DNA of 64,000 nt, from assembly GCF_002863225.1 (NCBI RefSeq), contig NZ_PKEK01000065.1, positions 33,517 through 97,516 on the forward strand. Reading direction: 5' to 3'. Shown piece after piece: positions 1 to 10,123 of this stretch. Under the pieces are notes generated by a model. It was not told where the DNA came from. It did not search any database and worked only from the letters and a program-made list of their open reading frames with translations. Source of the DNA: Mycobacterium sp. (lineage in GTDB: Bacteria > Actinomycetota > Actinomycetes > Mycobacteriales > Mycobacteriaceae). Position numbers and translations under genes: made by a program. Within the stretch, counting starts at the first letter, position 1. Each line of letters opens with the position of its first letter.

Positions 1-336
1 GACGGCGACCAGCGCGGTGAACGCCGCGGCGTCACTGATGGCGATCTCGGCGAGGTTCTTGCGGTCGACCTCGACACCGGCGGCCTTGAGGCCCTGGATC
101 AGCCGGTTGTACGTGATGTCGTTGGCGCGGGCCGCGGCGTTGATGCGCGAGATCCACAGCTTGCGGAACTCGCCCTTGCGCGCACGACGGTCGCGGTAGG
201 CGTAGGTCAGCGAATGTAGCTGCTGCTCTTTGGCCTTGCGGTAGAGCCGGGACCGCTGACCGCGATAGCCCTTGGAAGCCTTCAGGATGGTGCGGCGCTT
301 CTTCTGGGCGTTGACTGCCCGCTTCACGCGTGCCAT
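1..336 (-). CDS. rplT: 50S ribosomal protein L20 (3' end cut by window edge)
   Basis: Structural protein of the large ribosomal subunit that binds 23S rRNA early in assembly. The 112 visible codons start MARVKRAVNAQKKRR and are strongly basic; the family is usually close to 129 residues, so about 17 C-terminal residues lie outside the window. The ATG is at 334-336. It is the last visible gene of the infC-rpmI-rplT set, with 52 bases between it and rpmI, the usual bacterial order. In many bacteria L20 represses this operon autogenously; nothing here proves that, but the operon leader carries a terminator (see 1306-1329). Confidence 0.97.
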   Translation of the reverse strand, partial: MARVKRAVNAQKKRRTILKASKGYRGQRSRLYRKAKEQQLHSLTYAYRDRRARKGEFRKLWISRINAAARANDITYNRLIQGLKAAGVEVDRKNLAEIAISDAAAFTALVAV

Positions 337-388
337 GGGGGTGTTCCTATCTCGTTGGGAAGTGGGTGTAGCGGCGCTGTGCTGCCGG

Positions 389-583
389 TCAGCCGTTCAG
401 CATCTTGTTGACCCGCTTGGTGTCGTTCGCCGACACGGCGGTGCGTCCGTCCAGGCGTCGCGTCCGCTTGGTCGGCTTGTGCTCGAGCAGGTGGCGACGG
501 CCGGCTTTCTCACGCACGATCTTCCCGGTGCCGGTGCGCCGGAATCGCTTTGACGCTCCGCTGTGGGTCTTGGCCTTAGGCAT
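389..583 (-). CDS. rpmI: 50S ribosomal protein L35
   Basis: Small basic protein of the large ribosomal subunit. The 64-residue product begins MPKAKTHSGASKRFRRTGTG and ends RVNKMLNG, the standard length and both standard termini of L35. A longer in-frame reading from 718 exists, but the extra 45 residues overlap the end of infC and do not resemble L35, so the ATG at 581-583 is chosen. It sits between infC (28-base gap) and rplT in the classic translation operon. Confidence 0.97.
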   Translation of the reverse strand: MPKAKTHSGASKRFRRTGTGKIVREKAGRRHLLEHKPTKRTRRLDGRTAVSANDTKRVNKMLNG

Positions 584-611
584 CTGTTCTCGGTCCTCTG
601 TCTTGGTTGGG

Positions 612-1223
<612 letters not shown>

Positions 1224-1627
1224 GGGGCCTCCCTCATTGATCTTTCTCGTCAATTGCCACCGCCACCTGGGCGAGAGCCAGCGGTTGGGATACCACGCCA
1301 TCAGCAAAAAAGCCCTGCATCAGCAGGGCCCGTGCCGACCGATCACGGCCTCGAAGGCCGCCTGCCTATTGCAGGAGCCGACACAATCGATGTGCCGGTG
1401 ACCGGACCGCTGAACCTTTTCGGCCAACGGTGGGAGTGGGACTCCACTTGCTGTCTCTGGCTCAGCCGGAGACGGTCGCGCAGGCGAGTCTACCAGTCAC
1501 AACGGCATGCGCCGACACGTCGCTGCAGCACCACCGGCCTCAGACCCTGGCTAACTGACGACACGGCCGGTTTCCTGCCAGCCAGATCATAGGCATTCCA
1601 TAGCGATACCGAATATCCTCGCGGTCT
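1224..1627 (-). promoter_or_regulatory. infC leader and divergent infC/lysX intergenic region
   Basis: This 404-base stretch separates infC from divergent lysX. A possible infC -10 hexamer TAGACT is at 1487-1492 (minus strand), which would give a leader of about 260 bases containing the terminator at 1306-1329. For lysX, TATCCT at 1614-1619 is a plausible -10. No convincing -35 is seen for either, and no uORF with a clear ribosome-binding site was recognised. The long leader is itself a sign of post-initiation control. Confidence 0.45.
1306..1329 (-). terminator. intrinsic terminator in the infC leader (likely attenuator)
   Basis: On the minus strand a perfect 7-bp stem GCCCTGC / GCAGGGC with loop TGAT (1312-1329) is followed at once by six T (1306-1311). 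It lies about 80 bases upstream of infC, inside its leader, not at the end of a gene. Placement and U-run fit a conditional terminator controlling infC-rpmI-rplT. Intrinsic terminators with a U-run are uncommon in mycobacteria, so the site stands out. The trigger is unknown. Confidence 0.75.
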
Positions 1628-4600
1628 GTGACCCTCATTGCGTCCCGCCCACGGAGCGACTCGAGTTCGCGGCTCCGCTGGGTGCCCGCGGCCGCCGGCT
1701 GGACGGTGGGTGTCATCGCGACGTTGTCGCTGATAGCGAGCGTATCGCCGGCTATCCGATGGGCTATCCGGGTGCCGCGCGAATTCATCAACAACTACGT
1801 TTTCAACTTCCCCGACACCAGCTTCGCCTGGTCGTTCGTGATGGCGCTGATGGCGGGTGCGCTGACCGCGCGCAAACGCATCGCGTGGTGGGTGCTGCAA
1901 ATCAACCTGTTGCTGGCCGCGGGGTTGAACGTGGCCGGCCTGGTCGCCGGTCACCCCAGCCCGGCCAAGAGCTTCGGCGAGACCCTCGGCCTCTGCCTGC
2001 ACCTGGCCGCGGTGGTGGTGGCGACGCTGGCCTACCGGGAGTTCTGGGCCAAGGTCCGTCAGGGTGCGCTGTTCAAGGCCGCCGGGGTGCTCGTGACCGG
2101 ATGGGTGATCGGCATCGGGGTGTCCTGGGCGCTGGTCGAGACATTCCCCCGGACGCTGGCCCCCGACGACCGGCTGTTCTACGTGGTGAACCGGGTGGTT
2201 GGTTTCGCGGTGGTCGAGTCCGCGCAATTCACCGGCCGTCCGCCGATTTTGCTCAACGCGCTTTTCGGACTGTTCAGCGCGATGGCTTTGATCGCGGCCG
2301 CGATCGTGCTGTTCCAATCGCAGCGCGCCGAAAACGCGCTGACCGGTGAGGACGAATCAGCGATCCGCGGGCTGGTGGAACTGTGGGGCAAGAACGACTC
2401 GCTGGGTTATTTCGCCACCCGCCGCGACAAGTCGGTCATCTTCGCGCCGAGCGGTCGCGCCGCCATCACCTATCGCGTCGAGGTCGGTGTCTGTTTGGCC
2501 AGTGGGGACCCGATCGGTGATCCACGGGCGTGGCCGCAGGCCATCGACGCCTGGCTGGCGCTGTGCCAGCGTTACGGCTGGGCACCCGGCAACATGGGGG
2601 CCAGCTCGGCCGGGGCCAAGGCGTTCCGCGAAGCGGGCCTCAATGCCTTGGAGCTCGGCGACGAGGCGATTCTGCAGACTTCCGAGTTCAAGCTTTCCGG
2701 GCGGGACATGCGCGGTGTTCGCCAAGCGGTGACGCGAGCACGCCGCGCCGGGCTGACGGTCCGGGTCCGCCGGCACTACGACATCGAACCGGCGGAGATG
2801 GTCGAGGTGACCGAGCGCGCGGATGCGTGGCGGGACACCGACAACGAGCGTGGATTCTCGATGGCCCTGGGTCGGCTCGGCGACCCAGCCGACGGTGACT
2901 GCCTGCTGGTCGAGGCCATCGGTACCGACGACACGGTGGTCGCCATGCTGTCCCTGGTGCCGTGGGGCCGCAACGGCGTCTCGCTCGACCTGATGCGCCG
3001 GTCGCCGCAGTCGCCGAACGGAACGATCGAACTCATGGTGAGCGAGCTCGCCCTGCACGCCGAGCGCATCGGCATTACGCGAATCTCGTTGAACTTCGCG
3101 ATGTTCCGGTCCGCTTTCGAACAGGGCGCACAACTCGGCGCGGGCCCGGTGGCACGGCTGTGGCGCGGTTTCCTGTTGTTCTTCTCGCGGTGGTGGCAGC
3201 TGGAGACGCTGTACCGCTCCAACATGAAGTACCAGCCCGACTGGGTGCCGCGATACGCCTGCTACGAAGACGCGCGAATGGTTCCGCGGGTAGGTGTCGC
3301 CTCGGTGATCGCGGAGGGCTTCCTGGTACTGCCTTTCACCCGCCGCGACGAGCAGCACACCGGCCATCATTCAGCGGTACCGCCGACCTTGCTGGCGACC
3401 GGCCTGCTGCACGGCGATGGCTCGGCCCCGGACGTGGCGGCGTTGCAGGAGGCTGACTTCAGCGACCCGGATGAACGTGGTCGCCGATTGCCAGAACAGA
3501 TGCGCGTCCGGTTGTCCAAGTTGAAGGCGTTGCAGGACAGCGGTATTGACGCCTACCCGGTCGGTCAACCGCCGAGCCATACCGTCGCGCAGGCGCTGCA
3601 GACCGACGGCGAGGCCGACGTCTCGGTGGCCGGACGGGTGTTGCGTATCCGCGACTTCGGCGGTGTGCTGTTCGCCGAGCTACGCGACTGGTCGGCGGAA
3701 GTGCAACTGCTGCTTGAAAATTCGGTTCTCGAGCACGGTCGCGCCGCCGACTTCACCAAGGCCATCGACCTCGGTGATCTGGTCGAGGTGACCGGCCAGA
3801 TCGGATTCAGCAAGACCGGCACCCAATCGCTGATCGTGCGCCGTTGGCGGTTGATCGGAAAGTGCCTGCGACCGCTGCCGAACAAATGGAAGGGGCTTAC
3901 CGATCCCGAAGCGCGGGTGCGCAGCCGCTACGTCGACCTCGCGGTCAACGCCGAGTCGCGCGAGCTGATCGCCGCCCGCAGCAGCGTGTTGCGCTCGATC
4001 AGAGACACGTTGAACGGCAGGGGTTTCCTCGAAGTCGAGACTCCGATCCTGCAGCAGGTGCACGGTGGCGCCACCGCTCGGCCGTTCATGACCCACATCA
4101 ACAGCTACGACCTCGATCTGTACCTGCGGATTGCACCGGAGCTCTACCTCAAGCGGTTGTGTGTCGGCGGGCTGGAGCGAGTCTTCGAGCTGGGCCGGGC
4201 ATTCCGCAACGAGGGGGTCGACTTCAGTCACAACCCCGAGTTCACGTTGCTGGAGGCGTATCAGGCGCACGCCGACTACAAGCATTGGATCGACGGCAGT
4301 CGGGAGTTGATCCAGAACGCCGCGCAGGCCGCCAACGGAGCTCAGGTGGTCCTGCGGCCCGGAGCGGGCAATGCGCTGGAAGAGGTTGACATCTCCGGTA
4401 TCTGGCCGGTGAAGACGGTTCACGACGCGGTCTCCGAGGCGGTGGGTGAACACATCGACGCGAGCACCGGTCTGACTGCACTGCGACGGCTCTGCGATGC
4501 GGTGCAGATCCCGTATCTGGCGCGCTGGGACGCCGGTGCGGTGGTGCTCGAACTCTACGAGCACCTGGTCGAGGCCCGCACCGAGCAGCCGACGTTCTAC

Positions 4601-4942
4601 ATCGACTTCCCCCTGTCGGTCTCCCCGCTGACCCGTCCGCATCGCAGCCAGCCCGGCGTCGCCGAGCGCTGGGACCTAGTGGCCTGGGGTGTCGAATTGG
4701 GTACTGCCTACAGCGAACTCACCGATCCCGTCGAGCAGCGTCGTCGCCTCGAGGAACAATCCTTGCTGGCCGCCGGCGGTGATCCCGAAGCGATGGAACT
4801 CGACGAGGATTTCCTGCAGGCCATGGAATACGCGATGCCACCGACCGGCGGCCTCGGCATGGGCGTGGACCGCGTGGTCATGCTGATCACCGGCCGAAGC
4901 ATTCGCGAGACCCTCCCCTTCCCATTGGCCAAGCCGCGCTAG
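1628..4942 (+). CDS. lysX: bifunctional lysylphosphatidylglycerol synthase / lysyl-tRNA synthetase LysX
   Basis: LysX charges tRNA with lysine and transfers the lysine to phosphatidylglycerol, lowering membrane negative charge and giving resistance to cationic peptides. The 1104-residue protein has about seven N-terminal membrane segments (to about residue 230), an MprF-type DUF2156 transferase domain (about 240-590), then a lysyl-tRNA synthetase: OB-fold from about residue 620, class II motif 2 FRNEGVDFSHNPEF near 858 and motif 3 GLGMGVDR near 1075. Length is close to the roughly 1170 residues of the M. tuberculosis protein, and the position beside infC matches Rv1640c. Start GTG at 1628. 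This is the accessory LysRS; a separate lysS is expected elsewhere. Confidence 0.95.
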   Translation: MTLIASRPRSDSSSRLRWVPAAAGWTVGVIATLSLIASVSPAIRWAIRVPREFINNYVFNFPDTSFAWSFVMALMAGALTARKRIAWWVLQINLLLAAGLNVAGLVAGHPSPAKSFGETLGLCLHLAAVVVATLAYREFWAKVRQGALFKAAGVLVTGWVIGIGVSWALVETFPRTLAPDDRLFYVVNRVVGFAVVESAQFTGRPPILLNALFGLFSAMALIAAAIVLFQSQRAENALTGEDESAIRGLVELWGKNDSLGYFATRRDKSVIFAPSGRAAITYRVEVGVCLASGDPIGDPRAWPQAIDAWLALCQRYGWAPGNMGASSAGAKAFREAGLNALELGDEAILQTSEFKLSGRDMRGVRQAVTRARRAGLTVRVRRHYDIEPAEMVEVTERADAWRDTDNERGFSMALGRLGDPADGDCLLVEAIGTDDTVVAMLSLVPWGRNGVSLDLMRRSPQSPNGTIELMVSELALHAERIGITRISLNFAMFRSAFEQGAQLGAGPVARLWRGFLLFFSRWWQLETLYRSNMKYQPDWVPRYACYEDARMVPRVGVASVIAEGFLVLPFTRRDEQHTGHHSAVPPTLLATGLLHGDGSAPDVAALQEADFSDPDERGRRLPEQMRVRLSKLKALQDSGIDAYPVGQPPSHTVAQALQTDGEADVSVAGRVLRIRDFGGVLFAELRDWSAEVQLLLENSVLEHGRAADFTKAIDLGDLVEVTGQIGFSKTGTQSLIVRRWRLIGKCLRPLPNKWKGLTDPEARVRSRYVDLAVNAESRELIAARSSVLRSIRDTLNGRGFLEVETPILQQVHGGATARPFMTHINSYDLDLYLRIAPELYLKRLCVGGLERVFELGRAFRNEGVDFSHNPEFTLLEAYQAHADYKHWIDGSRELIQNAAQAANGAQVVLRPGAGNALEEVDISGIWPVKTVHDAVSEAVGEHIDASTGLTALRRLCDAVQIPYLARWDAGAVVLELYEHLVEARTEQPTFYIDFPLSVSPLTRPHRSQPGVAERWDLVAWGVELGTAYSELTDPVEQRRRLEEQSLLAAGGDPEAMELDEDFLQAMEYAMPPTGGLGMGVDRVVMLITGRSIRETLPFPLAKPR

Positions 4943-5011
4943 CCAACGTCACCTCGCCCGACACGCGCGAAACCGAATGCGCAAAACTCGTGCTCGAGGC
5001 ACGCGACAACG

Positions 5012-6484
5012 GTGACAATGGATCGCGTGACAGGTTCATCGGCGAACCTCCCCATTGCGGTGCTGGCCGACAACCACACCTCGCTGATGCACGGGTGGGT
5101 GCCGGTGGTGACCCAGGCCGTGGCGGCCGTACTGCTCGTGATGGCAGTCGGACGACGCTCACGCCGGTGGCGGATGACGTCGCTGCCGCTGGCGGCGGTG
5201 CTGGGTGCCGCGATCGCCGCCACCGCGCACTGGTACATCGAGAACCGGGGTCTGGCCGACGATCCGGCACCCGATCTGTTGTGGTGGTGGATTGCCGGAA
5301 CCGGGGCCTCCGCCGTCGTCGTGGTCGCGGGGTGGCGTACCGCCCGCTGGTGGCGGCGCAGCGCCGCGCTGTTGTCCGTGCCGCTCTGCTTGCTCAGCGC
5401 CGCGCTGACGCTCAACCTCTGGGTCGGCTACTTCCCCACCGTGCAGACCGCGTGGGATCAACTGACCGAGGGACCCCTTCCCCATCAGGCCGACGCCGCC
5501 GCCGTCGCCTCGATGGCCGCCGCGGGACTGCGCCCCGCTCACGGCATTGTGCTTTCGGTGACGATCCCTGAGGATGCATCGCACTTCAAACACCGCGGCG
5601 AGGTCGTCTATCTGCCGCCGGCCTGGTTCGCGAGCAGTCCACCGCCGCCGCTGCCGGCGGTGATGATGATCGGCGGCGAGTTCAACACGCCCGGCGACTG
5701 GCTGCGAGCAGGCAACGCCGCCAAAACGATCGACGACCTGGCGGCGACCCACGGTGGGAACGCGCCGGTGTTCGTCTTCGTCGACTCCGGCGGCGCGTTC
5801 AGCAACGACACCGAATGCGTCAACGGCACCCGCGGCAACGCCGCCGACCACCTCACCAAAGACGTTGTCCCGTTCATGATCTCGCGGTTCGGCGTCAGCG
5901 CCCAAGCCGCCAATTGGGGCGTCGTCGGCTGGTCGATGGGTGGCACCTGTGCACTCGACCTGACTGTCATGCATCCCGAGCTGTTCAGCTCGTTCGTCGA
6001 CATCGCCGGAAATCTGGGCCCAGAGGCCGGAACCAAGGCGCAGACCATCGCCCGGCTCTTCGGCGGCAACCCTGGCGCCTGGGCGTCCTTCGATCCGGCC
6101 ACCGTGATCGCCAAACATGGTCGATACCGGGATGTTTCAGGCTGGTTCGATGTCTCGTCGAGCACACCGGCCAAGCACCACCACGGCATCTCAGTCACCG
6201 GCGCGGGCGATACCAGGCTGGCCGGCAGCGAGGCGGCCAGCTCGGGCGACCAAGCCGGGGCGGCGGAGTCGTTGTGCGCCCTCGGCCGCGCCAACGGCAT
6301 CAACTGCACGATCGTCGCTCAGCCGGGCAAGCACGATTGGCCCTTCGCCAGTAGCGCTTTCGCCGCGGCGCTGCCCTGGCTGGCGGGCCGGTTGGAGACG
6401 CCGGGTGTGCTGAAGATCCCGTCGCCGCCGGCGTGGGAGCCCGCTGCGGGTTCAGGTCCGCGCGGCGAGCCGATCGGTCGTTGA
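5012..6484 (+). CDS. membrane-anchored alpha/beta hydrolase (Rv1639c type)
   Basis: Predicted serine esterase fused to a membrane domain; substrate unknown. Four hydrophobic segments lie in the first ~150 of 490 residues, followed by an esterase-D-like hydrolase domain facing outside or associated with the membrane. The nucleophile elbow is GWSMGGT (Ser ~308), and a candidate catalytic His is in QPGKHDWPF near the C-terminus. By position next to lysX it corresponds to Rv1639c. The start may be GTG 5012 or ATG 5018. The next gene's TTG overlaps its stop codon, so the two are probably translationally coupled. Confidence 0.8.
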   Translation: MTMDRVTGSSANLPIAVLADNHTSLMHGWVPVVTQAVAAVLLVMAVGRRSRRWRMTSLPLAAVLGAAIAATAHWYIENRGLADDPAPDLLWWWIAGTGASAVVVVAGWRTARWWRRSAALLSVPLCLLSAALTLNLWVGYFPTVQTAWDQLTEGPLPHQADAAAVASMAAAGLRPAHGIVLSVTIPEDASHFKHRGEVVYLPPAWFASSPPPPLPAVMMIGGEFNTPGDWLRAGNAAKTIDDLAATHGGNAPVFVFVDSGGAFSNDTECVNGTRGNAADHLTKDVVPFMISRFGVSAQAANWGVVGWSMGGTCALDLTVMHPELFSSFVDIAGNLGPEAGTKAQTIARLFGGNPGAWASFDPATVIAKHGRYRDVSGWFDVSSSTPAKHHHGISVTGAGDTRLAGSEAASSGDQAGAAESLCALGRANGINCTIVAQPGKHDWPFASSAFAAALPWLAGRLETPGVLKIPSPPAWEPAAGSGPRGEPIGR

Positions 6485-6903
6485 CCGCGACGGCGATCGC
6501 GCGGATACGCCGCGCAATTTTCGCTCGTCACGCCCACCCGTGGAGTGCCTGGAGCCGCTGGGCGACCACACCTCTGGTGTTGGTGCCGGTGTGGACGCGG
6601 CGACGCGACCACGCTCTGGTGGTCGCCACCTGGTTCGCGCTCAACCCGGTGATCTTCCCGAAGGTCGGCGATGAACGGTCATGGGCCACCCGCGCCATGC
6701 TCGGCGAGGAACTGTGGATCACCCGCCGGCCGAAGGATGCCGCGGCCGCGCTGAGCGTGCTGACGTCTCTGGTCGCCGTCGGCGCTCTGGTTGCGGCGCG
6801 CCGACGTCAGGCCGTCCCGGCGCTGGTCGCGACCATCGTGCAGATGGCGCTGACGCTGGTGTACTGGCGTCAAATGGTCCGCTACCTGGAACGCCGCGGG
6901 TAG
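6481..6903 (+). CDS. DUF6653-like membrane protein
   Basis: A 140-residue small membrane protein of unknown function. Recognisable elements are HAHPWSAWSRW near the N-terminus, then WFALNPVIFPKV, GDERSWATRAMLGEELW, and two C-terminal hydrophobic segments. This pattern resembles what I recall of the DUF6653 family. The start is taken as TTG 6481, which overlaps the stop of the preceding hydrolase (TTGA), because the in-frame region upstream lies inside that gene. An alternative start is not obvious. Confidence 0.6.
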   Translation: MTATAIARIRRAIFARHAHPWSAWSRWATTPLVLVPVWTRRRDHALVVATWFALNPVIFPKVGDERSWATRAMLGEELWITRRPKDAAAALSVLTSLVAVGALVAARRRQAVPALVATIVQMALTLVYWRQMVRYLERRG

Positions 6904-6906
6904 CGT
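6901..6906 (+). promoter_or_regulatory. putative -10 hexamer of a leaderless transcript
   Basis: TAGCGT, six bases before the GTG at 6913. A TANNNT hexamer 6-7 bases from the start codon is the standard mycobacterial leaderless layout. Its first three bases are also the stop codon of the upstream gene. No clear -35. Confidence 0.4.
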
Positions 6907-6912
6907 GACAGC

Positions 6913-7161
6913 GTGCCCGACGAGCCCGATACATCTGCCACCGAGCCTGACGCCGACACCGGCTACACCAGCGCCGGGGTACCGACATTCGACTCGGTCC
7001 GAGACAAGATCGAGTCTCGCTACGAAACATCTATTGGCGCAGGCGAATTGGACTCCGAAACTCCTGAGGGCCGCGATGTCGAGGAGCAGTTCGAGGCCCG
7101 CCGGCGGGCGGCCGCCGATCGATTGGCACAGATCCGTGAGTCGATGCGCGACGACCGCTAA
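6913..7161 (+). CDS. small acidic conserved protein (Rv1638A type)
   Basis: An 82-residue soluble protein of unknown function. The N-terminus is acidic and low in complexity (MPDEPDTSATEPDADTG), and the C-terminal half is predicted helical and charged (EEQFEARRRAAADRLAQI). There is no signal peptide or membrane segment. It sits where Rv1638A is found in M. tuberculosis and converges on uvrA; the two stop codons overlap at 7158-7161. Start GTG 6913. Confidence 0.75.
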   Translation: MPDEPDTSATEPDADTGYTSAGVPTFDSVRDKIESRYETSIGAGELDSETPEGRDVEEQFEARRRAAADRLAQIRESMRDDR

Positions 7162-10073
7162 GCGCTGACCTTGCGGCGCTTGGTGGTTCGCCGGGCGGCT
7201 GCCTTGGGCTTGCCGGCGTCGGCAAGAACTTCGGCGAGGAATTTGCCGGTGTAACTTTCCGGAACGGCGACGACGTCCTCAGGTGTCCCCTCGGCGACCA
7301 CCGTTCCCCCGCCGGCACCACCCTCGGGCCCCATGTCGATGATCCAGTCCGAGGTCTTGATGACATCCAGGTTGTGCTCGATCACGATCACGGTATTGCC
7401 TTTGTCCACAAGGCCGTTGATGACATCGAGCAATTTGCGGATGTCTTCGAAATGCAGGCCGGTGGTTGGCTCGTCGAGGATGTAGACCGTGCGACCAGTG
7501 GAGCGCTTCTGCAACTCCGACGCGAGTTTCACCCGCTGCGCCTCACCGCCGGACAGCGTGGGTGCCGACTGGCCCAACCGCACGTAGCCGAGACCGACGT
7601 CGACCAGCGTCCGCAGGTAACGGTGAATACCGGTGATCGGCTGGAAGAACTCCGCGGCTTCTTCGATCGACATGTCGAGCACCTCGGAGATCGTCTTGCC
7701 CTTGTAGTGCACCTCCAACGTCTCGCGGTTGTAGCGGGCGCCGTTGCAGACCTCGCAGGGCACGTACACGTCCGGCAGGAAGTTCATCTCGATCTTGATC
7801 GTGCCGTCGCCGGTGCACGCCTCGCACCGACCGCCTTTGACGTTGAACGAGAACCGGCCCGGCTGATAACCGCGCACCTTGGCCTCGGTGGTCGCCGCGA
7901 ACAGTGTGCGGATCTTGTCGAAGACCCCGGTGTAGGTGGCCGGGTTGGACCGCGGGGTGCGCCCGATCGGCGACTGGTCGACCCGGACCAGTTTGTCGAC
8001 GTGGTCCAGACCGGTGACGCGGGTGTGCCGGCCCGGGACATGGCGGGCGCCGTTAAGCCGGTTCGCCAGGACCGAAGCCAGGATGTCGTTGACCAGTGTC
8101 GACTTGCCGGAACCCGACACCCCCGTCACCGAGGTCAGCACGCCGAGCGGGAACGCCACGTCGATGCCGCGCAGGTTGTGTTCGTTGGCGCCGACGACGG
8201 TGAGCTGGCGCTTCTTGTCCACCGGACGCCGAATGCTGGGCGCCGCAATGCTTTCCTTGCCGGATAAGAAGGCGCCGGTGATCGACTCCTTGTTGGTCAA
8301 CAGGTCGGCGTAGGTACCGCTGTGCACGATGTGTCCACCGTGCTCCCCGGCGCCCGGGCCGATGTCGACCACCCAGTCGGCGTGCGCGATGGTGTCCTCG
8401 TCGTGCTCGACCACGATCAGCGTGTTGCCCAGATTCCTCAGCCGCGTGAGGGTCTCGATCAGGCGGCGGTTGTCGCGCTGATGCAGGCCGATCGACGGCT
8501 CGTCGAGCACGTAGAGCACGCCGACCAGCCCGGAGCCGATCTGGGTGGCCAGCCGGATGCGTTGCGCCTCACCGCCGGACAGCGTGCCGGCGGCTCGAGA
8601 CAGCGACAGGTACTCCAGCCCCACGTCGAGCAGGAAGCCCAGCCTTGACTGGATTTCCTTGAGCACCTGGCCTGCGATCGCCTGTTCGCGGGTGCCCAGC
8701 GTGAGTCCGTTGAGGAAGTCCGCGCAGTCGTTGATCGACAGCTCACAGACCTCGGCGATCGACTTGGCACCGTGCGCGCCCGCGGTCAGGGTGACCGCCA
8801 GGATCTCCGGCTTGAGCCGCGTGCCGTTGCACTCCGGGCACGGGACGTCGCGCATGAACCCCTCGTAGCGCTCCTTCATCGTCTCGGACTCGGTCTGGTC
8901 CAGCTTGCGCTCCAGGAACGCCAGCACACCTTCGAAGTCGGCGTAATACGACCGGGTTCGGCCGTAGCGGTTGCGGTAGCGGACGTGCACCTGCTCGTCG
9001 CAGCCCTCCAGAATTGCCTTGCGGGCCTTGGCCGGAAGCTTGCGCCACGGTGTGTCGACGTCGAAGCCCATCGCTTCGCCAAGGCTGGACAGCATCCGGG
9101 TGAAGTACTCCGCCGTGTGCCCCATCGACCACGGCGCTACCGCGCCTTCCGCCAGCGTGCGGTCCGGATCGGGCACCACCAGTTCGGGGTCGACCTCTTT
9201 GCGGATCCCCAGGCCGACGCACTCCGGGCAGGCGCCGTAAGGCGAGTTGAACGAGAACGACCGGGGTTCCAGGTCGTCGACGGCCAGCGAGTGCCCGTTG
9301 GGGCACGCCAGCTTCTCGGAGAACCGTTGCTCACGGTTCTGGGCGTCGTGATCGTGGTCGACGAATTCCAGCACCACGATGCCGTCCGCCAGGCCTAGCG
9401 CGGTCTCCACCGAATCGGTGAGCCGCTGCTTGGCGCTGGCCTTCACGGTCAGGCGGTCGACCACCACCTCGATGTCGTGCTTCTCCTGCTTCTTTAGCTT
9501 CGGCGGCGTGGTCAGCGGGTGCACGACGCCGTCGACCCGGACGCGGCTGTAGCCCTGCGCGTTCAGCTTCTCGAAAAGGTCGGCGAATTCGCCTTTGCGG
9601 GTGCGCACCACCGGGGCCAGCACCTGGAAGCGGGTGCCTTCGGGCATCACCAGCACCTGGTCGACGATCTGCTGGGGGGTTTGGCGGGCGATCCGCTCGC
9701 CACAGACCGGGCAGTGCGGCGTGCCGGCGCGGGCGTAGAGCAGACGCAGGTAGTCGTACACCTCGGTGATGGTCCCGACCGTCGACCGAGGGTTGCGGTT
9801 GGTCGACTTCTGGTCGATGGACACCGCGGGCGACAGGCCCTCGATGAAGTCGACGTCCGGCTTGTCCATCTGGCCGAGGAACTGGCGGGCGTATGCCGAC
9901 AGCGACTCGACGTAGCGGCGCTGCCCTTCGGCAAAGATCGTGTCGAACGCGAGTGACGACTTTCCCGAGCCCGACAGCCCGGTGAAGACGATCAGCGCAT
10001 CGCGTGGCAAATCAAGATCGACCCCGCGCAAGTTGTGCTCACGTGCACCTTTCACGACTAGGCGGTCAGCCAC
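7158..10073 (-). CDS. uvrA: excinuclease ABC subunit A
   Basis: DNA-damage recognition ATPase of nucleotide excision repair; a UvrA dimer loads UvrB onto lesions. The 971-residue product matches the family length (about 972 in M. tuberculosis). It has two ABC modules: first Walker A GLSGSGKSSLAFDTIF near residue 30, second GVSGSGKSTLVNDIL near residue 655, two ABC signatures (TLSGGEAQRI and TLSGGEAQRV), and zinc-finger cysteine pairs (CPVCGE, CEACTGDG...CEVCNG). The start is GTG at 10071-10073 (protein VADRLVVKGAREHNLRG); the frame is open further upstream, but that stretch runs through the divergent gene and is not UvrA. A DNA-damage promoter lies 50 bases upstream. Confidence 0.98.
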   Translation of the reverse strand: MADRLVVKGAREHNLRGVDLDLPRDALIVFTGLSGSGKSSLAFDTIFAEGQRRYVESLSAYARQFLGQMDKPDVDFIEGLSPAVSIDQKSTNRNPRSTVGTITEVYDYLRLLYARAGTPHCPVCGERIARQTPQQIVDQVLVMPEGTRFQVLAPVVRTRKGEFADLFEKLNAQGYSRVRVDGVVHPLTTPPKLKKQEKHDIEVVVDRLTVKASAKQRLTDSVETALGLADGIVVLEFVDHDHDAQNREQRFSEKLACPNGHSLAVDDLEPRSFSFNSPYGACPECVGLGIRKEVDPELVVPDPDRTLAEGAVAPWSMGHTAEYFTRMLSSLGEAMGFDVDTPWRKLPAKARKAILEGCDEQVHVRYRNRYGRTRSYYADFEGVLAFLERKLDQTESETMKERYEGFMRDVPCPECNGTRLKPEILAVTLTAGAHGAKSIAEVCELSINDCADFLNGLTLGTREQAIAGQVLKEIQSRLGFLLDVGLEYLSLSRAAGTLSGGEAQRIRLATQIGSGLVGVLYVLDEPSIGLHQRDNRRLIETLTRLRNLGNTLIVVEHDEDTIAHADWVVDIGPGAGEHGGHIVHSGTYADLLTNKESITGAFLSGKESIAAPSIRRPVDKKRQLTVVGANEHNLRGIDVAFPLGVLTSVTGVSGSGKSTLVNDILASVLANRLNGARHVPGRHTRVTGLDHVDKLVRVDQSPIGRTPRSNPATYTGVFDKIRTLFAATTEAKVRGYQPGRFSFNVKGGRCEACTGDGTIKIEMNFLPDVYVPCEVCNGARYNRETLEVHYKGKTISEVLDMSIEEAAEFFQPITGIHRYLRTLVDVGLGYVRLGQSAPTLSGGEAQRVKLASELQKRSTGRTVYILDEPTTGLHFEDIRKLLDVINGLVDKGNTVIVIEHNLDVIKTSDWIIDMGPEGGAGGGTVVAEGTPEDVVAVPESYTGKFLAEVLADAGKPKAAARRTTKRRKVSA

Positions 10074-10123
10074 GCAATCCCTTTCTGGGCGATTTCCGGG
10101 CGCTGCCCGGACACATCGTTCCC

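Noticed and set aside
1224..1307. In-frame TTG start giving infC 28 more residues
   Set aside because: The extension begins at the terminator hairpin, is rich in W/R and unlike IF-3; a ribosome-binding site lies just before the ATC at 1223.
3680..4642. 320-codon minus-strand open frame inside lysX
   Set aside because: Antisense to conserved LysRS domain; no independent motif.
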